Origin: Sphaerochaeta sp.
GTDB lineage: Bacteria > Spirochaetota > Spirochaetia > Sphaerochaetales > Sphaerochaetaceae
Assembly: GCA_018399495.1 (NCBI GenBank)
Contig: JAGYOG010000015.1
Coordinates: 1-50,780, forward strand
Length of the DNA stretch: 50,780 bases
Reading direction: 5' to 3'
This document shows, one piece after another, positions 50,415-50,780 of this stretch; the first letter of the stretch is position 1, and every line of letters starts with the position of its first letter. The position numbers and the translations under genes were made by a program. The notes under the pieces were generated by a model. That model was given only the letters and a program-made list of their open reading frames with translations. It did no database searches and had not been told where the DNA came from.

Positions 50415-50780
50415 ATGGGTGATTGTTTCTCCCTTGCCAAGCGTAGCAAGATCATGGCGAGCATCAAGGCGAAGGATACCAAGAGTGAACTCTTGGTACG
50501 AAGTTACTTGTTTCGTCATGGATTCCGATTCCGGGTCAATGACAAGCGCTTGGTAGGGAGACCCGATATCGTGCTTCCCAAGTATAAAACTGTCATTTTC
50601 ATCAATGGATGTTTTTGGCATGCCCACCAAGGATGTAAGTATTTTTCACTTCCCAAGACCAACCGTCCGTTCTGGGAACAGAAACTTAAGAAAAACAGGG
50701 AACGTGACCAACGGGTATGTGCCCTGTTGCTGGAGAGAGGGTATCGAGTCCTGGTTGTTTGGGAGTGCGAGTTATCTCCT
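50415..50780 (+). CDS. vsr: Very short patch repair endonuclease (partial, 3' end beyond window)
   Basis: The first 122 residues of a Vsr-type endonuclease that nicks at T:G mismatches produced by deamination of 5-methylcytosine. The N-terminus contains KRSKIMASIKAKDTKSELLV, then VGRPDIVLPKYKTVIFINGC (the catalytic aspartate in the RPDIV motif), FWHAHQGCKYFSLPKTN (zinc and catalytic His region) and FWEQKLKKNRERD. It starts 9 nt after the hexokinase stop without a strong Shine-Dalgarno. A cytosine-C5 methyltransferase usually accompanies vsr; none is visible here. Confidence 0.9.
   Translation, partial: MGDCFSLAKRSKIMASIKAKDTKSELLVRSYLFRHGFRFRVNDKRLVGRPDIVLPKYKTVIFINGCFWHAHQGCKYFSLPKTNRPFWEQKLKKNRERDQRVCALLLERGYRVLVVWECELSP

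Overview
The window reads as a chromosomal segment of a free-living or commensal fermentative spirochaete, most likely a Sphaerochaeta-type organism. This placement is an inference from gene content: a short alanyl-tRNA synthetase without the C-Ala domain, a eukaryote-type hexokinase, a family II pyrophosphatase with CBS/DRTGG insert, a long-form SHMT, many small secreted envelope proteins, and no flagellar genes in view. Coding density is high. I see no insertion sequence, prophage, CRISPR array or rRNA.

Layout. 1-157 is the 3' end of a flavodiiron-type flavoprotein cut by the window edge. 210-4486 holds dprA, a two-gene AbiE type IV toxin-antitoxin module with a palindromic operator, and alaS. 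4570-7261 (minus) holds an OPT-family transporter followed by rlmN. 7442-7917 is a decayed outer-membrane-type gene. 7956-13746 holds hflX, ychF, a lipoprotein, a B12-binding radical SAM protein and a secreted fibronectin-III-like protein. 13833-17495 holds topA plus a membrane-anchored PIN/zinc-ribbon protein, followed by tRNA-Arg(CCU) and mscL. 18339-24678 is a complete branched-chain amino-acid ABC transporter followed by CBS-ACT and Smr-domain genes. 24744-26423 (minus) holds a sodium:amino-acid symporter and infA. 26593-31403 is a glycine/serine operon, glyA-gcvH-gcvPA-gcvPB, without gcvT. 31458-36499 holds a hydantoinase/dihydropyrimidinase, a HAD-cytidine deaminase fusion, a phospholipase-D-like lipoprotein and two small envelope proteins. 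36496-44066 holds rpiB, ppaC, relA/spoT, prmC, prfA and a sugar-type MFS symporter. 44129-48350 holds a cupin-type regulator, tdh, a broken kbl and a broken sbcB. 48447-50780 holds a secreted protein, hexokinase and the start of a Vsr endonuclease.

How the genes fit together. Amino-acid use is a clear theme: LIV uptake, sodium-coupled amino-acid uptake, OPT peptide uptake, threonine dehydrogenase feeding glycine, and the SHMT/glycine-cleavage proteins. Pyrimidine salvage or degradation is suggested by the hydantoinase beside the HAD-cytidine deaminase fusion. The prfA-prmC-relA run links translation termination to the stringent response.

The most unusual observations are: several promoters whose -10 box lies only 6-9 nt before an ATG with no Shine-Dalgarno (leaderless mRNA candidates, including abiEi, alaS and hflX); an AbiEi operator whose dyad covers both the -10 and the start codon; the HAD-cytidine deaminase fusion; the PIN/zinc-ribbon/tail-anchor protein; and two adjacent, convergent, heavily frameshifted genes (kbl and the sbcB 3' end) beside an intact tdh with a perfect consensus promoter. 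No wholly new system is claimed; the fusion and the PIN protein are the best candidates for undescribed biology.
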